Numbered from the stretch's first letter, positions 36,720 to 49,204 are shown. The stretch: 64,000 nt of DNA from Fistularia commersonii (GCA_037954325.1 JBBMNZ010000006.1:735001-799000), one strand, 5' to 3'. The notes: a model not told the origin generated them from the sequence alone. Numbers and translations are program-made.

Positions 36720-36990
36720 GTTCACTTAAAACAAGCTAAACCGGTGAAGTTTGTTAACTTAAATAATAAAGCTTTGCCGGTTGAGTTTGTTCGCTACAAC
36801 GGGCTAAACAGGTGAAGTTTGTTAGCTTAAAAACTAGCTTAGGGGATAAAGTTTGTTAGCCTGACTGGTAAAGTTTGCTAGCTAAAAACTAGCTTAGCTG
36901 ACAAATTTCTTAGCTTCAAACTAGCTTGGATGGTAAATTTATTAGCTTAAAAATTAGCTTAGTTGGTGAAGTTTGTTAGCTAAAAACTAG
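36720..36990. repeat. Degenerate TTAGCTTAAAAACTAGC minisatellite
   Basis: About six units of roughly 40 bp alternating GGTGAAGTTTGTTAGC and AAAAACTAGCTTAG. It borders the CpG-rich sequence that begins about 36990. Confidence 0.85.
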
Positions 36991-37450
36991 CCTAAGCGCA
37001 CCGGTTACGGTAGGTGCGGTGGTGGTGAAGGGGGGGAACGCCGCTTCTACGCCGCGGCGGAAGCCTCCGGAGGGGCGGGGAGACGCGACTAGGGGGGACG
37101 GGCCGGCGGACATCGCACATTCCCCCGCTAAAACCCGCACCGAGCACCGCAGGGGGGTGGGGAGGGCGTCTACTAATTACCCCCGTTGCGTAACACCCGG
37201 GGTGACCGCCCGCTTCACTCACCCGTCCTCCCGTCATGAACTGCGCACTCACGCCGGCTCCGGGGGTCGCTAACACCCGGGGGGGAAACAGACGCTCCTC
37301 CGCTACGCCACCGTTCATCCACAACGCGGGGGGTAAGGAGGGAAAAAAGTTCTCCGTGCAGCGGGTGCTTGTCGCTCCCCAGCCGCGGGAGAGGAGAGTA
37401 ATCCCCGCCGCTTGGAGCCGGGAGGCGCGGATGGAGCCGATCGAACTCAC

Positions 37451-37485
37451 CTCTGAACGGCCGGCTGTGAAGGATGCCTCCGCGG
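37451..37485 (-). other. rdx: Proposed non-coding exon 1 of rdx
   Basis: On the - strand, GC-rich sequence ends CAGAG followed by the strong donor GTGAGTTC. It lies in a CpG-rich region (about 37000-37700) just downstream of a TATA-like box, and vertebrate RDX has a non-coding first exon. The 5' limit is estimated from the TATA position only. Confidence 0.5.
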
Positions 37486-37511
37486 CTGTCAACCCCGCCG
37501 CCCGCCCGCGT

Positions 37512-37519
37512 TATTTATA
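37512..37519 (-). promoter_or_regulatory. TATA-like box of rdx
   Basis: TATAAATA on the - strand about 30 bp before the proposed start of the non-coding exon, inside CpG-rich sequence. A CpG promoter with no true TATA use is equally possible. Confidence 0.4.
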
Positions 37520-37740
37520 TCCACGTCGGGGTAAAAATAGCCAGGATGGAGTGTGTGTGTGAGTGTGTGTGTGTGTGAGGGGGGGTTCGCCTTCCCGTCC
37601 CTCCCTTCCTCCTCCTGCGCGGTGACACCGGGGAGAGAGAGAAAGCGTGTCCGCCGTCAGCCGCCCCCTGCGCCGGGGAACTGGAGAGCGGACAGCCAAT
37701 ATGGCTGACGGGAGGTGCCGTGGTGAGGGTGCGCTGCGGA

Positions 37741-37744
<4 letters not shown>

Positions 37745-37830
<86 letters not shown>

Positions 37831-37853
37831 AGGTGGGGTTGCAAACTTCAACA

Positions 37854-37901
<48 letters not shown>
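37745..37901. repeat. (TG)n, (CT)n and (CA)n cluster
   Basis: TG run 37745-37829 (the longest in the window), CT run about 37857-37883, CA run about 37884-37901. Lies between rdx and cenpj. Confidence 0.97.
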
Positions 37902-37903
<2 letters not shown>

Positions 37904-37954
37904 ACAGTGGGGTGTCTGCACACCTCACTAGTGAAAGAACCTGCTGTTTTACAT

Positions 37955-38700
37955 TCATTCATGTAGTCATTTATTATCCACACTCACCGGGGTGCTGCTG
38001 CCTTTTCTGGTTGTCACTGGGTGGAAGATGGGGTTCACCCTGGGAGTAGGACCACATCTTGAACTGTTCACCCTCTCATTGGGACACAAGTATTCATTTG
38101 CTCATTCACCCTCTCATTCACACGTCTAAACTTTCATTCGCACCAGTAAACATTCATTCCCACATCTAAACACTTATTCCCCCTCTAATTTACACGTCCA
38201 AACACTCATTCGCACATCAAAACATTCATTCACCCTCTCATTTACACATTTAAACATTCATTCACACATCCAAACAGTCATTCACACGTCAAAATATTCA
38301 TTCACACATCTAAACACTCATTCATCCTCTCATTCACACGTCTAAACATTCATTCACACATCCACACACTCCCTCACCCTCTCATTCACACGTCCAAACA
38401 CTCATTCATCCTCTCATTCACACGTTTAAACGCTCATTAGCACATCTAAACACTCATTCACCCTCTCAGTCACACATGTAAACATTCATTCACACATGTA
38501 AACATTCATTCACACGTCCACACACTCATTCGCCCTCTCATTTACACGACTAAACACTCATTCACACGTGTAAACATTCATTCACATGTCTATACACTCA
38601 CTCAACCTCTCATTCACACATCTGGACAGTTCAGTGTCTCCAATGAACCTCTTGAATGGAGGAAAACCCTGAGAAACCCCACGCAGACACCAGGCGAGGT
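37955..38700 (+). repeat. Dispersed element with expanded CATTCACAC minisatellite core
   Basis: The 5' part (ATTCATTCATGTAGTCATTT, then GGTTCACCCTGGGAG) and 3' part (CAGTGTCTCCAATGAACCTC, then CACGCAGACACCAGG) belong to the same family as 15838-16880. Between them, 38060-38630 is a long array of ACACTCATTCACCCTCTCAT / ACACGTCTAAACATTCATTC words. Confidence 0.9.
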
Positions 38701-39099
38701 CCTCCACCCAGGTGGGAAGCGCTAATGCGTCTCAGAATTCAGGTGTATTTGCAAAATATATCTCGTATAACAACACGGTATACCAGCCAGGTCCTTGTAC
38801 ACTCGGCAGTAACGTTACTGTCGTTACCTGTAACGTAGATCCTGCGGCGGCTGCTTGTTGCCATCTTGAGGTGATGTATGGGTATGACATCAGCTTGGCT
38901 CGTCTCCATGGTAACACGTCTTCGGAGCTCCACTCCAATACATAAAGATGTTTTTTCCCCTAAAAATAACAATTTTACGTTTAAGTCTCGTGTAAGAGCC
39001 AAGTATTTGTATCCTCTCCTGTCGTTACAGTCGTACCTGTAACGCGGATCTGCTTGTTGTGTAACACTGCCATCTGGTTGCCGTTTCTGGTTGTTGCAC

Positions 39100-39467
39100 C
39101 GGTTTAGGCTCGTCTCCGTGGCAACACGGATCCTCCAGTCCACGAGGGGGCGCCGACGCGCGTCTGAACTTCCGCCGGAAGTCCCGCCTCTCGCGGGTTT
39201 TGCGTCGGTAACGGCGGCAGCTTTCGAAACGCGGGCGGTGTTTTTGTTTTGGCGGAAAGAATCCGGTCGGAAAAGTGATCCGTTCGACCCCCTAAAGACG
39301 GATAGCGGGGAGTCTGCGCACAACCCACACCGGAAGTGCCACCGGAAGCCGCGGGTTCAAAAAAAAAAAAAAAAAACCGTCACGGTTGGCGCCGCTATGA
39401 ATAGCCCCTCCAGCCGTGCGCGGTAATCCGCCGTGCAAATCCCCGGATTAGCGTCCCCGGTCCCGGG
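39100..39467 (+). promoter_or_regulatory. Probable cenpj promoter region
   Basis: CpG-rich sequence just upstream of the cenpj start with ETS-type CCGGAAGT words at about 39172 and 39331 and no TATA box. Head-to-head with rdx about 2 kb away, so separate promoters are likely. Inference from composition and motifs. Confidence 0.5.
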
Positions 39468-40747
39468 ATGTCCTCCCCCGCCGGGCCCCGGTGCTCCCGG
39501 GCGGACTTCCTGGCGCGCTGGATGCCGAGCAGCGCCAGAGCCGGCGTGATCCTCCACCCGTGGCCGGATCTCCCGGGCTTCCTCCGGCCCTCCTCAGACG
39601 CGGACCCCGGGTTCGAGTCGTTCTCCTCCGGGTTCGCCCCGCTGGTCGCCTCGGCGGACAGCAGCTGCGGGGATGCGGCGGCCGGCGGGATGGAGAAGGA
39701 GCTGCAGGTGAGCCCCGCTCCTCCACCGGGACATCCACCCCTTGGTTCAGACGCCCAGAAGCTCCCTGGGATTGGTGTGTGGAGCCTCCAGGGTCAGGAG
39801 AAGGGACGAAGCTCTCTGAGGCCTGTGGATGACACGGGAAGGCCTGCGTGTCTATGACAGGATGAACAACTCTGTTTTACATGGTTGCGTGGATAAAAGA
39901 GTGAATAGTTATATCTATTGGATGTTTGAATGACAGGGTGACTGTTGCATGTGTCCATATATGTAAATGCAGGTGAATAATAGTGTCAATATGGCATTTG
40001 AGTGACAGGGTGAATGGTTTAAGTGTGAATGAGAGGGTGAGCGGACGTCTGACGACCTGTGGACAACAGGGTTAGTGGTTGCATGTCTCCATATATGTGA
40101 AAGAGTGAATAGTCGTACGTCTGTGTGTGAACGAGAGGGTGAACGGTTGTATCTTGATGACACGGTGATGTCTTTATGCGGGCGACTGAGGGTGAATGGA
40201 TGTTTGTCACTACAACATGTGAATGAGAGGGTGAATGACGTCTCCAGACCCGTGAATGAGCGAGTGAATGGTCGTCTGTGTGCCGTGTGAATGACAGGGT
40301 GAATGTTGCATGTCTCCATTTATATAAATGCAGGTGAATAACGGTGTATACGGCATTTCAGTGACAGGGTGAATGATTGTATGTCTACATTCATATGAAT
40401 AGTCACATGTCTATGTGTGAATGAAAGGGTGAATGTTGCATGTCTCCATATATGTGAATAGTCGTACGTTTATGTGTGAATGAGAGGGTGAATGGTTGTA
40501 TCTTGATGTCTATATGTGGGCGACTGAGGGTGAAAGGATGTTTATCTCTACAACTTGTGAATGAGAGGGTGAATGTTGCATGTCTCCATGTGTGAATGAG
40601 TGAACGGTTGTACATCTGTGTGCAAATGTGTGTGTGTGTGATTGGTGGGTCCAAGTTGCACCCCGTGACCCTGGAGTGCAGGATGAACGGCGTCGGAGGC
40701 CGTGAGCCGCCAGGAGCTCCTTCACACCTTCGTCCAGCAGGCGTGAC

Positions 40748-40779
<32 letters not shown>

Positions 40780-40877
40780 AAGAAGAAGAAGAAGAAGGTG
40801 GCGGGTCCTGATAGTCTGGAGAGGAAAAGTGATAATCTCACTATCGGGTTAAACCCCCCCCTGTCTCAGCACATTAG

Positions 40878-40918
<41 letters not shown>

Positions 40919-43900
40919 GGCTATTATTAGTGTTTTCTCCTGAAGCCTCTTCTTCCCGTCTGCAGGCCGGTTAAAGCTGCTGCCGTGCCTCCTGGGGTGG
41001 GTTTCAGGAGGTCCAGGTCTGAGGAGGAGTCATGTGACCCACCTCATCGCACATTAACCTGGAGAACAGATAATTAGATTGTGTGTGTGTGTGTGTGCAG
41101 CTGAGGACGTGGGAGCACCTCCTTCTCCTGCAGGAGCAGCAGAAGCTCCTGGAAGCCTCCAAAGGAGCCCACCAATCAGGAGAACCGGAGACGTCAGGAG
41201 ACGTGAAGGTCCTACCATGGGCCGAGGAGGAAGGTGAGGCCGTTGTTCTTCCACTGACAGTGAAGGTTCAGGACCTGAACCAGCCAATCAGGACACGGGG
41301 GTCATTGTAGGTCAGGCATGCACCTTTTGAAACATCTCAACCATCTAGGAGGTTCTCATCTCCGATGAGAAGCCCACCTCGGGTTTGAGAAGATAACTGA
41401 AAGTCGTCTGGTCTCCAGACTCTGCAGACCAGCCGGTGCAGAGTCCCGACGAGGAGCTCATGCCAGATGTTGATGTTTCTTCATCCGGAGGAGAGCCGGT
41501 CCTCCGGGACAGGTGAGTTTCATTCTTCTGGGATGTTCCACCTGCCTGCCGTGCGGAGTGCTCGATGTTCTCGTCCCTCTTCCAGACCCATCAAACCGGG
41601 CGTCGGGGGCAAGAAGAAGACGTTCGAGGAGCTGCTGGAGGAGCAGCTGAGGCTGGAGGAGGAGAGGCTGAAATCTGCTCGGACACAGCGGGTCAGAGAG
41701 AAACGTTCACGTCTCGGGATCTTCAGGAGAAGCTGTGTCTCCACCGTGTTCTCACCAGGAAGAACCGGCTTCTTCACGTTTAGCTCCGCATGTCTTGTCT
41801 CTGCAGAGTCCAGAAGGAGAAGAAGCTGCCCAGGTTCCTCCTAAGAGGCCCTTCCTGAGGCGGGGGGAGGGTCTCTCCAGGTTCACCAACCACCGCAGGG
41901 CCCCTGGTCCAACGGTGGAGGATCAGAAGGAGCCCAAGCCTCGACCCCAGGCCAAGGTGACCTCCAGGAGCGACTCGGTGCCCTCAGCCGTCCGGAGGGG
42001 AGGAACCAAGGGACTCCCCGTCCGGCGCAAGACCGCCGTGCTCGGCAAGGAGCATCGGCCGCAGAGCTCCGGCTCTCCACCTCTGGACTTCAGGGCCGAG
42101 AGCAAGAGGGTCTCAGGTGGAACCAGAGAGGAGAAGGAGCAGAGGGACCGGAGGGGAGCGACGGTACCTTCCAACAAGCGCCCTCAACCGGTCACCTTGC
42201 AGGGGGGGAGCGGAGAACCTGCTGGAGGACCAACTGGCAGCTCCAGAGCTGGGGGTTCAAAGGAAGGAGACGCTCCTCAGGTTCAGGACTCGTTCCAGGA
42301 GAGGATCCACAGCTGGACGTGCGAGCAGCAGGTGGAGAACATGGAGCTGAAGGAGTTCGAGCTGCTGGAGCAAGCGGCCGAGGAGCTGTCCTTCTCCTCG
42401 GACTCCTCCTTCGTCATCAAGGTGCCCCGCCGCCCGATCACCTACGCTTGTTGTAAGAGTCAATCACTGTGGGAGAAGGTCCAGGAGACCCCTGGCATCA
42501 GCAGAACAAAGGTTATGTCATCTGGAGGTCTTTCACATCCGATGCTCAGGGATGTTCTTTACCCGTAGGTTCTCCAGATGGACCACCACAACCGGAGGCT
42601 TCATGGTGCCAAAGACCTCCACCAGAGACGCCTGTCCTCCACCCCCATCAAGAGCGTCCCCTCTGGTGAGGAGCGGCGGAGCAGCGGCGGCTCAGTGACC
42701 TCGGTGGTGGTCCAGACCGTGAAGGACAATCCAGCCGAGGAGGTGGAGGAAGAGGAGCAGTCTGAAGCTGAGGAGCAGGATGTTGCGGTTCAGCCGTTGT
42801 TCCCCAGCAGCCTCTGCTTCCCAGCTTCTTCTCACCGGCCGTACAACATGCGGTCCTATCAGGGAGGTCACGCAGAAGAAGAAGAAGAAGAAGAAGAAGA
42901 AGAAGAAGAAGAGGAGAGCGACCTCAGCAGCGGAGAAGACTCCACGCTGGTGGACGACGGGCGACAGGACAGAGTCGTGTTCGACGACGACAACACGTGG
43001 GACGATGTGGAGGAGGACGATGGAGCTGCACCCGAAGGCGTCCTGATGGAGGAGGAGGACCTCAGGAGGCCGGAGGTGGCGCTGGTGAGGAAGGTGGCGC
43101 CAAGTAGATCCGCGGACGGTCAGTTCTCCAGTTCCAACAACGGAGATCCAGGACCTCCTCCTCCTCCTGCCTCCCAGCTCATGACCAGACTGTTCCCCTC
43201 GCTGAAGCCAAAGCTCCAGAAGGCACCTCCTCCTCCTCCACCTCCAGATGTTTCCTCTGCTCCTCCTGACTCCACGAAGGCCCAGGAAGAGGCAGGTAGG
43301 TGGACCCTAATCACATTGAACTCTGCTTGTTGGATCTTCCACTTTGGACATTAGCATAAAGAGAAGGTGGTGCAGAGTTTAGCTCCGCACCTTTTGGAGA
43401 ATCCTTATGCTTCTGCTTCAATGCGGCGTGGCATGGAGGCATCAGCCGGTGGTTGATAGCGGCCTTAAGCTCATCCACAGAGTTGGGTCTGGTGTCTCTC
43501 AACGTCCTCTTCATAAGAACCCACAGATTCGATGGGGTTCGGGTCAGGAGAGTCGGCAGGCCAGTTGAGCACAGTAATACCATGGTTGGAAAACCATTAC
43601 CAGTGGTTTTGGTTGTGGTGAAAAATGAAATCTTCATCCGCAGACGGAAGCATGAAGTGCTCCAAAGTTTCCTGATAACTAGCAGCATTGACCCTGGCCT
43701 TGGTGAAACGCAGTGGACCAACACCAGCAGCTGGCATGGCGTCCCAGAGCATCACTGACTCTGGGTACATTTTGGCATTTCCTTCTCGCCAATCGTCCTC
43801 CAGACTCTGGCACCTTGATTTCCGAACGACATGCAAAATTTGCTTTCACCCAAAAAAAGTACTTTGGACCTCTGAGCAACAGTCCAGTGCTGCTTCTCTG

Positions 43901-46900
43901 TAGCCCAGGTCAGGCGCTTCTGCCACTGTTTCTGGTTCAAAAGTGGCTTGACCAAGGGAATGCGGCACCTGTAGCCCATTTCCTGCACACACCTGTGCAC
44001 GGTGGCTCTGGATGTTTCTACTCCAGACTCCCCCAAAGGTCTGGAATCTCCACAACCTTCCTCAGGGTCCGGTGACCTCTTCTGGTTCTGCAGTGTTTTC
44101 TGCTACACTTTTTCCTTCCCACTGAGGAGCCTTGATACAGCACTCTGGGAACAGACTATTCCATCAGAGATTTCTTTCTGTGTCAATGATGTGCTTCTGG
44201 ACAGCAGTCTAGTCGGCAGTCTGACCCATGATTGAGGTTTTGAACCAGGCTTGGAGTTTTTAAAAGCCTCAGGAATCTTTTGCAGGTGTTTAAAGTTGAT
44301 TCAGATGATTCAGCTAATAGTTTGTTTAGACTACCTTTTCATGACATGCTAATTTTTTGAGATAGGAATTTGGGGTTTTCATGAGCTGCATGCCAAAATC
44401 ACCAGTATTAAAACAATTAAAGACCTGCAATATTTCAGTTGGTGTGCAATGAATCTGAACTATATGAAAGTTTAATTTTTATCATCACATTATGGAAAAT
44501 AATGAACTTTATCACTATATGCTAATTTTTTGGGAAGGACCTGTATATGTGTCCGACAGCTGGGATGAAACAGTCACTTTATTCTTCATCCAGTTGTAGT
44601 TGGTTGAAGATGCTCGTTTGTTCCTAAAGTCCAGAATCCAACTCAAAGACCTCCAATCTCACTCCAAAAATCCTGGTGACCCCGTCCCAAGCCTTCCTGT
44701 GGTTGTGCTTCCCCCCCCTGCAGGCCAGCACGCCCAGTCCCGCCTGCTGAGGGAGCGCCTGGCGGAGCTGGAGATCGAGATCGAGCGCTTCAAGAAGGAG
44801 AACGCGGCGCTGGCGAAGCTCAGGCAGGAGAACGAGACCCACCGGGAGAACCTCAGGTGACTTTGGAGTTGGGGAACCTGCGAAACCTGGTCCTGTTTAT
44901 TGTACGTCGGTTGCCATCTCTTGTTTTGGCGGGGTTTCTGAAGGAAGGAGCGCCTGGAGTTCGAGCGGACCAGAGCAGAGGAGCGGGCCACTTTCGAGGA
45001 GTACAAGAAGGAGGAGATCAGGAAGCTGCAGAAGGAGCGCAAGGTGTTTGAGAAGCATGTCGTGGCTACCAGAGCCCTGCCAGACAAGAAGGAGAGGGAG
45101 GAGATCCAGGTGACATACACTCTCACAGTTTATGTCTTGGTTTTCTCTGGATCTGAACAGCTTCTCCTCCTCGCCTCCAGACGCTCAAGCAGCAGTTGAG
45201 CCTCCAGCAGGAGGAGACCAAGAAGAAGGAGAGCCGCTGGTCGTCCACTCACAGTCGCCTGCGACAGCAGATCGACTCCCTCAGCGAGGAGAACGGTTCT
45301 CTGCGAGACGAGGTATCCTTAGCCCCCTTCTCGCAGTTCCTAGAACCTTCTCAGGAACAAGGCCGGATTTAGTGTGTTTGGAGAGCAGAGGAACCGTGAC
45401 CACACCTTCCTCGAGATGTCTTAGCTCCTACTCCGAGGCGGGGTACAGTTACATAGCAACTCATAGGTGCTTGGTGATTGGTTGAACTCATAAGCCACAC
45501 CCATCACCAGATACTTGTTGGGGACTGCAAAGTACCTTTAAGAACTACTGTGGTCACTGGACAAAATGGAGATAAGCAGCAAGACATGGAGTGATGAAGA
45601 GGTCCATGGTCTTCTTGCCTGTTATGCTTCAAAAGGGTTTCCAGGACTCACAGAGGAACATCAACATTTTGGACAGGAATACATGAGGAGTTAGCTAATG
45701 TAGATAAAAGAGAAGATAGAAACAGTTCAACACTTATTACTCCATGAGCCCTGTGGCAGCTTCTACCTCCATGTTTTCGTCCTCGTTTTCTTCTCCGATG
45801 TGTGGAGCTCAGGGTGGACATCACACCAATCCCTAGCTGGTCCCTCACTATGGTCAAAGGGTTCCCCTGGAGGAGGCTACTTCCTGGAGCCAAACTGGAG
45901 CTGGATAGTTCTTAGAACTTCTGTCCAAAAGTGTCTCTTCTTATGACGGGTGTTGTGGTGGACCAAGTTCGTCCACATCCCTGGTTCAGGAAGGGGCTTA
46001 ATCATTTTGTCCTTTCCCTTTGAGATCCGCATGTTGGAGAAGCTTCGCCTGAGCACCCTGAGGAAGAGCTCGTCGGAAGTGGAGAAGGATCGAGAACATA
46101 AAGACGTGTCACCTGTGACCAAAGGAGTGAAATTTGCGGTAAGAAGGTCCGGAATGGACGTAGAAAAGTCCTCAGGCCTCTGGATATAAACCTCCCGTTG
46201 TGTTTGATCCCATCGACAGAGCCCTCTGGACTCCAGAGGAGGAACCAACATCAGTCCTCCCCAATGCTCGGCCACAGCCACGAAAGGCTCCTTCAGAGAG
46301 GCGCCAGCAGGTACAGGTGAAGGTTGCTGCTCAGGACCTGGAATGGGGGAGTTACAGCGAGGAACCTTGTCGTTCAGATGTGCTTTGACCATCTGAACGT
46401 CAGACCCCTTGCTTGTGCTGGGGTGCCGTTGGGTTTATTTCTTGAAGAACATGCTCCGTCAGACTTGATGATGCTAAGTCTGATCTGGAGAAGTACATCA
46501 TGGCCACGAGGAGAAAACAGGAATCGCTGCAATCGGTATTTTGATGGAGAGCCAAGGCCTGGCTGGAAATCAAGGCCTTAGATCAAATATCTTCAGTGGG
46601 ACTAATTGTATCTCATTCATCACAAGTTAAGGGGGATTTTGGGAGCTTGAGGGGGAAAAAACAACCTGACGTCACCGAAGTTCAAAAGAGCAGAATTCAG
46701 CAGCTGTTCTCCTTCCAGCTTCATTATCTGAGACTATCCCTTCTCTGGTTGCCAGCAGGGATCAAAAGTAGCCTGAGGAAGTCCTCTGTGCCGGGCTGCT
46801 CGCCTCCCCTGGGGCCTGGCAGCACAGACGAAAAGCCTGCTCCTGCCAGGAGGAACCACAGAGAAGCCAGCCAAGAACCCCCATGTAGCTGCTCTCCAGT

Positions 46901-48234
46901 AAGACCCCGATGCTGTTCATCTTCTGGAAGAACATCGCAGGATGTTTGTTCCGGAGGTCACGTCTGAAGCCATTAGTGTAGGACCGCAAAGAACACGGAA
47001 CTACGAGAGACGCAACTAATGAGTAGCTGCGATCTTTTTATCAGCTGGAGAGGAAAGAGCTAGTCTACATTTGCTTCAGCTGGTTGACCTTCTCATTACA
47101 GACAAGAGATTCCATGCCAAAGGATTCTGCAGGTGCTGAGGTCAAAGAGCCTGAAGCTGGCGAGGAGGTGATCAAACATCCCGATGGGAAGGTAAGGAAT
47201 GACTCTCAGGCCAGGACAGTCTCCTATAGTCTGCCGCTCTCTGGTCTCTGAGCCTAGGTGTTTCCACTCCAGGTGGAGAAGGTCCTGGAAGGTGGCGAGC
47301 GTCTGGTCGTCTTCCCCAATGGGACCAGAAAGGAGGTTTCAGCCGACGGACAGAACGTCAAAGTCACCTTCTTCAATGGGGACACCAAACAGATCACGCC
47401 CGACCAGAGAGTGGTGAGATGATTGCTAGAGCTGATGGGATGGGTGTGGAACATCTCCTGATGTTTCAACCCTCTGAGTATGAAGTCCACCTCCAATCTC
47501 AACACCTTTTTTTTTTGAGCCCGCAAACTGAGCAATGAACTTGTGCAATCTTAGAAGATATCTGTCATGGATTTCAACCAGAGAGCTAGAGCAGTCAATT
47601 GTTCTTCTGAGGCGACATCCATTCCTTGTTCTCTACGGATTCTCTCTCCTCAGATCTACTTCTATGCCGAGGCTCAGACCACACACATCACGTACCCTGA
47701 CGGCATGGAGGTCCTGCACTTCCCCAACAATCAGATTGGTAAGTTGGTCCAAGGCCACGGTGATATTTATAAGAGGAGTCCATCACCTCCTAAAAAGTTC
47801 AGAGGCAGTGATTGGAAGCGTCCAACTGTGCTGATCTTTGATCCCCAGAGAAGCAGTTCCCCGACGGCCGCAAGGAGATCACCTTCCCAGATCAGACGGT
47901 GAAGACCCTGTTTCCAGACGGCAAGGAAGAGAGCGTGTGGACGGATGGGACGGTGGTGCAGGTCAACTTGTACGTGTCCTGCTCCCTCTGAGGGACGTAT
48001 GTCCAGTCCACAACCGGTTCTAACGGGCACCTCTGTCTCAGGGACGGCACCAAGGAGATCCACTTCAACACAGGGCAGAAGGAGATCCACACGGCCGACT
48101 ACAAGAGGAGGGAGTACCCGGACGGCACGGTGAAGACGGTGTACTCCGACGGCAGGCAGGAGACCCGCTACCCCACCGGGCGCCTCCGTCTCAAGGACAA
48201 AGATGGCAACGTCATTCTGGACAACCAACTGTGA
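39468..48234 (+). CDS. cenpj: Centrosomal P4.1-associated protein (CPAP/SAS-4)
   Basis: Centriole-length and pericentriolar scaffold factor that binds tubulin and STIL. Exons: 39468-39707, 41101-41233, 41419-41512, 41586-41691, 41807-42421, 42569-43295, 44724-44856, 44944-45109, 45181-45312, 46025-46138, 46220-46310, 46759-46898, 47102-47191, 47273-47413, 47654-47738, 47849-47969, 48042-48234. Total 3321 nt, 1106 aa, phases closed. Seen: N-terminal [16 protein letters not shown]; the tubulin-binding segment [16 protein letters not shown] (204-219), R209/R210 matching the tubulin-contact pair of human CPAP; a coiled coil (about 640-820) with [18 protein letters not shown]; and the TCP10/G-box beta-sheet domain (about 898-1106) with repeated PDG motifs ([15 protein letters not shown]). 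Shorter than human (1338 aa) in low-complexity middle parts. Exons at 46220-46898 are less conserved and least certain. Convergent with rnf17, as in human. Confidence 0.95.
39890..40650. repeat. GTGAATGAGAGGGTGAATG minisatellite in cenpj intron 1
   Basis: About 760 bp of diverged units containing GTGAATGAGAGGGTGAATGG and TTGCATGTCTCCATATATG. Read on the - strand it has the same CATTCACCCTCTCATTCAC words as 38060-38630. The surrounding 1.4-kb intron holds no coding signal. Confidence 0.93.
40749..40797. repeat. (AAG)n microsatellite
   Basis: About 16 AAG units in cenpj intron 1, followed by a CA array at about 40870-40916. Confidence 0.97.
43390..44546 (-). mobile_element. Degenerate Tc1-like DNA transposon in a cenpj intron
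   Basis: Three - strand frames together cover a Tc1-type transposase: [22 protein letters not shown], then [24 protein letters not shown], and [27 protein letters not shown] near the DDE C-terminal part. They are broken by frameshifts, and Asp-to-Gly and other changes have occurred at expected motif positions. Right flank has the AATTTTTTGGGAAGGACCTGTA end with an internal near-repeat at about 44351. The left terminal repeat is not visible. Inactive. Antisense to cenpj, between exons 42569-43295 and 44724-44856. Confidence 0.9.
45325..45890 (-). repeat. 0.6-kb dispersed repeat family, copy 4 (-), with Myb-like relic
   Basis: Reverse-complement colinear with 52260-52870; ends at AGGAGGCTACTTCCTGGAGC. 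In the + strand frame at about 45567-45690 it reads [20 protein letters not shown] followed by a stop after about 40 residues, resembling the first helices of Myb/SANT-like DNA-binding domains of Harbinger-type transposons. Origin from such an element is inference. Lies in a cenpj intron. Confidence 0.75.
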
Positions 48235-48554
48235 GAGCATACCGCCACTGGGTCAGCGTGGTGACTCCAAAAAGTCCAGCCTGGAAGGAGACTGCTGATC
48301 CTGGTTCTTCAGAACTGGCAAACATCCTCAAGTCCTCAGATCCAGCCCCAGTCCGGTTTTGTGTTTACAATTTTTACCGCGTTCACACGATTTTATTTAT
48401 TTCTTTTAAATTCTTTTTGGTCTCTTGAGGACGTTCTTCTTACAACCCTAAGGGCACCAGACCATTTTAGGGAGCCCGTCTGCCGATGGACTGCAAACAT
48501 CTCAGTTTGTAAAACTGTGAAGTTCATATTTATTTTTCTTAGCCGATATTTTTT

Positions 48555-48560
48555 AATAAA
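48555..48560 (+). terminator. cenpj poly(A) signal
   Basis: AATAAA 321 nt after the cenpj stop, in AT-rich sequence. Implies a 3'UTR of about 48235-48580. Confidence 0.8.
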
Positions 48561-48685
48561 TATAACTTTTTAATATTTATCGTTGTCCGGATCCAGGTTT
48601 TTGGTCTATTTTTGCTTCTTGTGGAGCTCCTATGTGGTGTTCAGATGAAAGGGACGCGGACAAGGAGACAAAGATTTGAAGGCCT

Positions 48686-48691
48686 TTTAAT
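48686..48691 (-). terminator. Possible rnf17 poly(A) signal (ATTAAA)
   Basis: TTTAAT on +, ATTAAA on the rnf17 strand, about 510 nt after the proposed rnf17 stop. No AATAAA was seen in 48600-49204 on that strand. The 3'UTRs of cenpj and rnf17 would then end about 100 bp apart. Confidence 0.4.
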
Positions 48692-49204
48692 CAGCCGGCC
48701 TCCAGTCGACCGTTTTTAAAGGAGAAAAAGCAGCATTGGCCTGAAACAACACAACTTTAGAAAACAACAAGCTTCTAAAAGGGTAAGAATGTTGCTTCTG
48801 GAGCAGAACCTGGGGTCTAACGTGGGGGAAAACCATCTTTGATCGATTGGGTCCAGCTGCCGGCTAAAATTTTTCGTTAACGACACAGCAGGAGGCCTTC
48901 GGGTTGAACTTCAGGACAAAATTAGCTTCTCAGCGCCAACTCAACATTCCCTCAAACTACTTATTGGACCAGCTCAAGCAGCAGATCCTCAAGGGTACTG
49001 AACTTTTCTCCAGCTATTTAACAAAGCCAGAACCCAGTCTTCACCTCACAACACCAACTTCTGTATTATTCATGTGATTTCATTCCTAAAACAACCAATT
49101 GGAGGACATCTACCAGCTTATTGACCATCCTTAAACTCTGAACCTCATAGGAGCCACCAGCAGAAGTCTGTTGGGCACAAGATGGACCTCCCCACAATAA
49201 TAAA

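Larger units (their letters stand above)
31837..37450 (-). other. rdx intron between non-coding exon 1 and the MPKP exon
   Basis: No coding exon seen. Contains a dispersed-element copy (33000-33200), degenerate GATCTGAATCT repeats (33520-34370, 35060-35290), CA arrays (34921-34971, 35599-35628), a TG array at about 35429-35460 and a TTAGCTTAAA repeat (36720-36990). Confidence 0.6.

Noticed and set aside
39915..40654. - strand frames rich in FTLSFT repeats
   Set aside because: Translation of the cenpj intron 1 minisatellite; no start context, interrupted by stops.
43330..43760. - strand frame as a possible functional transposase gene
   Set aside because: Frameshifts and lost motif residues show a dead Tc1-like relic.
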